Below, in pieces: positions 59,870 to 64,000 of a DNA stretch of 64,000 nt. The position numbers and the translations under genes were made by a program. Source of the DNA: Streptomyces caniscabiei (lineage in GTDB: Bacteria > Actinomycetota > Actinomycetes > Streptomycetales > Streptomycetaceae); assembly GCF_014930365.1 (NCBI RefSeq), contig NZ_JABXWI010000010.1, forward strand, positions 124,001-188,000, read 5' to 3'. The notes under the pieces were generated by a model. It saw only the letters and a list, made by a program, of their open reading frames with translations, did not search any database and was not told the DNA's origin. How positions within the stretch are numbered: position 1 is the stretch's first letter; each line of letters begins with the position of its first letter.

Positions 59870-62824
59870 TCAGCTCAGCCCCGCCGCCTCCAGCAGCCGT
59901 CCCGCCTCCACTCGCCGAGCCACCACCGTCTCGTCCTCGTCACCCCCGTCGGCGTACACGGTCAGCACCCCCCGCGCCCGCCCGGCAGCCGCCCCACCCC
60001 GCCGGAGATCCACCTCCAACCAGCCCGCGGCCAGCTCCGCGGCGGTTCGCGCGTCGAGGAAGTCCGGCCCCAGGGACGTGTACACCGACACCGCCCGCTC
60101 GACGAACCCCAGCGCCTCCTCGAACACCGGCCCGAACGAGTCGAGTTCCGCGTCCTCGGCCACCGACCGGGCGAGGAGATCGCCGAACTGCCGGTACGTC
60201 TCGCCGAGCTCCGCGACGATCCGCCGCCGGTGCTCCTCACCGGCCACGTCCGACAGCGCCGCCTCGCAGCCCGCGACCGCGTCCCCCATCAGCTCCCGGG
60301 CCCCGTCCAGGGAGGCGGGCGCCGCAGCCGCGCGGCTCTCCCGCGCCGCGTACCACGCCCGCGCCCGCAGCGCCCGGACGTACCCGTGGACGTTGCCCAG
60401 TTCGCCCCAGAGGTCGACCGCGCGCGCGTACGCCCGGTCGGCGTCGGCGGGCAGTCCCGCGCGCGCGAGCGCCTCCGCGGCGAGATGGGCGAGCATCGCG
60501 TGGTCCTGCTGCTCGGGCCAGTGCCGGGCGATGTCGGCGGCCCGCAGCCACCGCTCCGCCGCCTCGCGGTGCTCACCCAGCTCGGTGTGGCAGTCGCCGA
60601 GCCACCACAGGGTCTGCGCGACCGCCCCGTCCCCGTGTGTCTCGGCCGTGAGATCCGGCAGCGCCGACTCCAGCACCTCGGCCGCCTCCGCCCACCGCCC
60701 CAGCCGCAGCAGGAACCCACCCAGCAGATGCCGGGCCCAGGCGCCGAGCGTCGGACCCTCACCCGCCTCGTCGGCCCAGTGCGCCGCCTCCAGGGCGTGC
60801 CCGGCGGCCTCCTCGACCCGTTCCCCGGCGCCCAGCAGCTCCGCCAGCTGGAGGCGCAGCTGGGCGTGGCCCACCGACTCCAGCTCCGTCCCGCCGTGCT
60901 CCAGCGCCGCACGGGCCGCCCGCTCGGCGGTCTCCAGGTCTCCCAGGTGCTGCGCCAGCCCGGCGAGCCGCGCCTCGTACTGCACCGCGAACCACGGCAA
61001 CCCGGCCGCCACATACCGCCGCGCGGCCTCCGCGAACAGCTCGGCGGCGGCCTCCGCGTCGCCGTTGTGCGCGGCCAGCTCGCCGAGCATCGCCCGCGCC
61101 TCCGCGGCCCGCGAGGCCAGCCGTACGTCCTCCGAGCGGCGCGGCTCGACGAAGTCCGCCAGCTCCCGCACCGCGGCCTCGGCCAGGGCCACCGCGTCGG
61201 CGTCGGCGTCATCGGCCTCGTGCATCCGCCGCACGAGTATCCGCGCCCGCCCGATCAGCACGGACGCCGTCTGCCGCGCGCCCGTCCCGCCGTTCGACCA
61301 GAGGGCGAGTATCCGCTCGTACGGCTCGGCCAACAGCTCCAGGGCGGCATCCACGCGGCCCGTGAGGGCGTGCACGTGCGCCCCACGCGCGCGTGCCGCC
61401 AGTGCTTCGCCGGGGTCCCCGGCGGCCTCGTACATGTCGGCCGCACGTTCGAAGAGGGGCAGGCCCTCCGGCCCGAGGCCGATCGCCTCGTGGTCGACGA
61501 TCTCCGCGCGGTCCCAGGCCTCCAGCTCCGCGCCCTCCGTCTCGGCGGCACGCGCCACGGCGGCCCAGGCCTCCACGGAACCGGGATGCAGGGACGCGGA
61601 GAGCCGCCGCGCCTCGGCGAGGAGGGCGGGCAGGCCCTCCGGGGCCGCGGCGGTCCCCGTCGTCTCCACGGCGGCGGGCCGCCGGGGCGCGGGCACCGTC
61701 ACGGTGGCCCGCTGCGCGCGCACCCCCAGCGGCAGCCGGTCCAGCAGGGGGCGCTGGTCCATCCGCTCCCGGACATGCGTGCTGACGTACGCCGTGCCGT
61801 TGCGCTCGTCGAAGAGCGCGGCCAGCGACAGTGCCTCCTCGCGCGCGTGGGCGGCCAGTTCGCGGGCGGTCCACTCGCGGCCGGCGGGCCCGGGCACGGC
61901 CTGCTCGCCCACCCCGCGCGCCGTGAGGCGGTCCATGAGCAGGGCCACCACGCTCAGGAAGTCCAGCTTGCTGCGCGGGTCCCCGGAATCGGTGAAGTAC
62001 GCCGGGCGCTCGGCCAGCAGTTCCAGGCCGCGCGCCTCGTTGCCCGTCAGGGCGCAGAACTCCACATGGTCCGCGTACGCGCCCCGCATGCTCTCCATCG
62101 CCCGCACCAACCGGAAACCCCGCAGGTGGTGGGCCCGGGCCTCGTCCGGGCGCCCCAGGCGCAGCAGGGGCACCAGCGAGGACGCCAGCACGGTGTGCGG
62201 CTCGTGGGCGCAGACGTACTCGCCCTCCAGGACCGGCGCCCACAGCTCCAGCGCCTCGGCGTCCTCGCGCCGCCGCGCCCGCCACCAGCCCTGCCCGTGC
62301 AGCTCGCACGCGTGACAGTCGGCCATCGTGTCCCGGTCGGCGACCAGCCACGCCCCGTACGCCCGCTCCGCGCGCTCCAGGTCGCCGATGTGCGCGGCCA
62401 CACTGAACTCGGCACTGCGCACGGCCCGTTCCGAGTGCCCGGCGAGCCGGTAGCGGTGCTCCATCTCGCCGAGCCACTTCTCGATGGAGGCCAGCGGGAT
62501 GTGCGGTTGGTTGAGCATGCCGGCCGTCATCCACTTGAACACCCAGTGCAGGGAGTGGATCTCGTACTCGTCGAAGTCCTCCGGCCGTTCGTCCCACATG
62601 CGCAGCAGACGCGCGAAGGGGACGAACATCTTCGCTTTCTCCGAGCTGTAGTTGTAGACCTTCAGCTGGTGCCCGAGCGCCTCGATCACGGCGAGCGGCA
62701 CGTTCAGCTTCTCGGCCTCGGCGAGCAGCCGCTCCGCGCGCGCGTTGCGCGCCGGGCCCTCGGGCTGCTCGTAGTTCTCCGCCATGGCCCGGCGCAGCTC
62801 GTCGAAGTCCATGGCGTCCGTCAC
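59870..62824 (-). CDS. Large helical-repeat (TPR-like) protein coupled to HSP90 gene
   Basis: 984 aa. N-terminal ~90 residues (TDAMDFDELRRAMAENYEQP, then EALGHQLKVYNYSSEKAKMF) followed by ~850 residues of Ala/Leu/Glu-rich helical hairpins with TPR-like spacing, for example YVAAGLPWFAVQYEARLAGL, TLGAWARHLLGGFLLRLGRW and AETHGDGAVAQTLWWLGDCH. No catalytic motif. The GTG at 62824 overlaps the HSP90 stop by 4 bp (GTGA), so it is translationally coupled; a candidate co-chaperone or client adaptor. The N-terminal extension of the frame to 63520 is inside the HSP90 gene. Confidence 0.85.
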   Translation of the reverse strand: MTDAMDFDELRRAMAENYEQPEGPARNARAERLLAEAEKLNVPLAVIEALGHQLKVYNYSSEKAKMFVPFARLLRMWDERPEDFDEYEIHSLHWVFKWMTAGMLNQPHIPLASIEKWLGEMEHRYRLAGHSERAVRSAEFSVAAHIGDLERAERAYGAWLVADRDTMADCHACELHGQGWWRARRREDAEALELWAPVLEGEYVCAHEPHTVLASSLVPLLRLGRPDEARAHHLRGFRLVRAMESMRGAYADHVEFCALTGNEARGLELLAERPAYFTDSGDPRSKLDFLSVVALLMDRLTARGVGEQAVPGPAGREWTARELAAHAREEALSLAALFDERNGTAYVSTHVRERMDQRPLLDRLPLGVRAQRATVTVPAPRRPAAVETTGTAAAPEGLPALLAEARRLSASLHPGSVEAWAAVARAAETEGAELEAWDRAEIVDHEAIGLGPEGLPLFERAADMYEAAGDPGEALAARARGAHVHALTGRVDAALELLAEPYERILALWSNGGTGARQTASVLIGRARILVRRMHEADDADADAVALAEAAVRELADFVEPRRSEDVRLASRAAEARAMLGELAAHNGDAEAAAELFAEAARRYVAAGLPWFAVQYEARLAGLAQHLGDLETAERAARAALEHGGTELESVGHAQLRLQLAELLGAGERVEEAAGHALEAAHWADEAGEGPTLGAWARHLLGGFLLRLGRWAEAAEVLESALPDLTAETHGDGAVAQTLWWLGDCHTELGEHREAAERWLRAADIARHWPEQQDHAMLAHLAAEALARAGLPADADRAYARAVDLWGELGNVHGYVRALRARAWYAARESRAAAAPASLDGARELMGDAVAGCEAALSDVAGEEHRRRIVAELGETYRQFGDLLARSVAEDAELDSFGPVFEEALGFVERAVSVYTSLGPDFLDARTAAELAAGWLEVDLRRGGAAAGRARGVLTVYADGGDEDETVVARRVEAGRLLEAAGLS

Positions 62825-64000
62825 GTGCGGCCGTTCCCCTCGGTGTGCGTGGCCCACTCCAGCAGGCCGATGAAGGCGCGGTTCAGGAGCGCCGAGTCCG
62901 CGGGCCTGAGCGGCCGCTGGGCCATCAGCAGCGCCTGCCCGTACAGGGACTCCGTGGCCGTGCCGATCAGCTCCCGGTCGGTCAGGGAACTGATCCGCCG
63001 GATCAGCGGGTTGAGGTGGTTGAGCACCAGCCGCGCGCGCGGGGCGCTGCCCCGCAGCGAACCGAGGATGCCCGCCCACAGGTCGTCGGCCTGCTCCTCC
63101 GCCTCCGCGCGGGCCTGCTCGTGCCGGGCGGACCGGTCGTCCAGGTGCAGCGCGGGCACCGACAGCGGATGGAAGGCCCGCAGCACCACGTCGCAGCCCA
63201 GGGGGTCGAGCCTCGCCCGCGCGGCCGACAGGAAGCCCGCCAGCGCCAGCTCGTCGTCCGGGTCCAGCACGTCCAGGTGCGCGGTCACCGTGTCGGCGTC
63301 CAGCTCGGCCACCACCGTCCCCGGACGCACCGACGGCAGCGCCTCGACCAGCTCGCTGTCGTACGTGTAACCGCCGTTGATCACCCCGACGCCCTGCGCG
63401 GACGCGATCGGCGCCACCTGCCGGTACTCCTCGACCGTCCGCGTGAAGTGCACCACCGGGTGCCGCTGCGCGAACTCCTCCAGGGACAGCCGTCCGTCGG
63501 TGGTCTCGAAGGGCAGCCACGGCAGCATCGTGCGCAGCATCTCCCGGTCGTGCCGCGCCAGCGACTTCACGCCCAGGTAATGCACGGACAGGAAGGCCGC
63601 CAGCCGCTCCGGATCACCCGCGGCGAGCCCCGTGAGCCAGCTCCGGATCCGCTCGCCGAGCGCCTCCCGCACGGCCGCCAGCGTCTCGTCCTCGTACAGC
63701 GACTCCCGCGACGCCGTGGGCCGCAGGCTGTCCGTGTCGAGGACGCAGCGCACGAAGAACGCCCAGTCGGGGAGCAGCTGTTCGGCCCGCTCGGTGAGCA
63801 GCATGCCCTTCAGATGCACCCGGTGGCTCGCCCGCTGCGCCGGGCTGACGGCGGTCGGCAGGACGTACGCGACGCCCCGGATCCCGGCCAGCGGCACGTC
63901 CAGCTCTATGGAGTCCAGCGGTGTGAACCCGAACAGGTCGTGACAGTGCCGGGCCAGCGCCACCCGCCGGCCGGCGGGGGAGGGGTACTGCCGGTCCCAG
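62821..64000 (-). CDS. htpG: HSP90-family chaperone (HtpG-like), C-terminal part; 5' end outside window
   Basis: The frame is open to the right edge, so about the last 392 residues are seen. Typical middle-domain sequence GIRGVAYVLPTAVSPAQRAS, HRVHLKGMLLTERAEQLLPD WAFFVRCVLDTDSLRPTASR ESLYEDETL, and a helical C-terminal dimerisation region (LNHLNPLIRRISSLTDRELI). The N-terminal ATPase domain is off the window. Ends TEGNGRT with no EEVD-type tail. First of two coupled leftward genes with the helical-repeat protein. The sequence is divergent from E. coli-type HtpG and matches the HSP90-family proteins of actinobacteria. Confidence 0.9.
   Translation of the reverse strand, partial: WDRQYPSPAGRRVALARHCHDLFGFTPLDSIELDVPLAGIRGVAYVLPTAVSPAQRASHRVHLKGMLLTERAEQLLPDWAFFVRCVLDTDSLRPTASRESLYEDETLAAVREALGERIRSWLTGLAAGDPERLAAFLSVHYLGVKSLARHDREMLRTMLPWLPFETTDGRLSLEEFAQRHPVVHFTRTVEEYRQVAPIASAQGVGVINGGYTYDSELVEALPSVRPGTVVAELDADTVTAHLDVLDPDDELALAGFLSAARARLDPLGCDVVLRAFHPLSVPALHLDDRSARHEQARAEAEEQADDLWAGILGSLRGSAPRARLVLNHLNPLIRRISSLTDRELIGTATESLYGQALLMAQRPLRPADSALLNRAFIGLLEWATHTEGNGRT

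Noticed and set aside
59693..63370. Plus-strand open frame of ~1225 codons antisense to the helical-repeat gene
   Set aside because: Begins inside the palindromic repeat and its translation is Arg/Pro/Gly-biased with no domain; the minus-strand gene has proper codon bias and coupling to HSP90.

Overview
The window is chromosomal DNA from a Streptomyces or very close relative. It is very GC-rich with strong third-position GC bias, many genes start at GTG or TTG, and it carries genus hallmarks: conservons (cvnA-D), a histone-tailed HU protein (HupS), the IclR regulator NdgR, an acyl-CoA carboxylase beta plus epsilon pair, and GltX beside tRNA-Gln/tRNA-Glu genes. From memory, the order putative putR - leuB - ilvE - cimA - accB/accE - cvn - gltX - tRNAs - ndgR/leuCD - hupS - cofC/plsC/gpsA/ddl - thiL/thiD - rpmB - DAK resembles the SCO5515-SCO5566 core region of S. 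coelicolor; no alignment was run.

1-7.6 kb: the 3' end of a LuxR-type regulator, then a leftward peptide/metal-chelate ABC importer (lipoprotein, one fused two-domain permease, two ATPases) with a Zur-like box before its first gene, and a divergent DUF4240 gene. 7.6-12 kb: proline catabolism (PucR-type regulator divergent from proline dehydrogenase and PruA), then a structured leader with a tiny uORF and a 43-aa gene. 12-20 kb: a Tat-exported phosphatase, leuB, ilvE, a secreted beta-propeller protein, and cimA behind what looks like an isoleucine attenuator. 20-28 kb: more variable genes, including two secreted or lipid-anchored proteins, a trypsin, a phosphotransferase-fold protein, a YdeI-family gene, a frameshifted yceI and a PL8 polysaccharide lyase.

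28-41 kb: accB-accE, then two complete conservons in tandem (G-protein-like signalling modules: CvnA sensor kinase-like, CvnB roadblock, CvnC DUF742, CvnD small GTPase-like). The two cvnD genes share a nearly identical tract that suggests gene conversion. 41-46 kb: a 59-aa small gene, an FAH-family hydrolase overlapping gltX, a HAD phosphatase, and five tRNA genes (Gln, Glu, Glu, Gln, Glu), all predicted GltX substrates. 46-50 kb: ndgR divergent from leuCD, then hupS.

50-64 kb: cofC (F420), plsC-gpsA (lipid), ddl (cell wall), a DUF3515 lipoprotein, a stand-alone Lrp ligand-binding domain, thiL-thiD, rpmB, a DAK2/FakA-like protein, and finally a leftward HSP90-family gene translationally coupled to a 984-aa helical-repeat protein. 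A dispersed palindromic repeat occurs four times, each time just downstream of a gene. I see no prophage, insertion sequence, CRISPR array or integrase.
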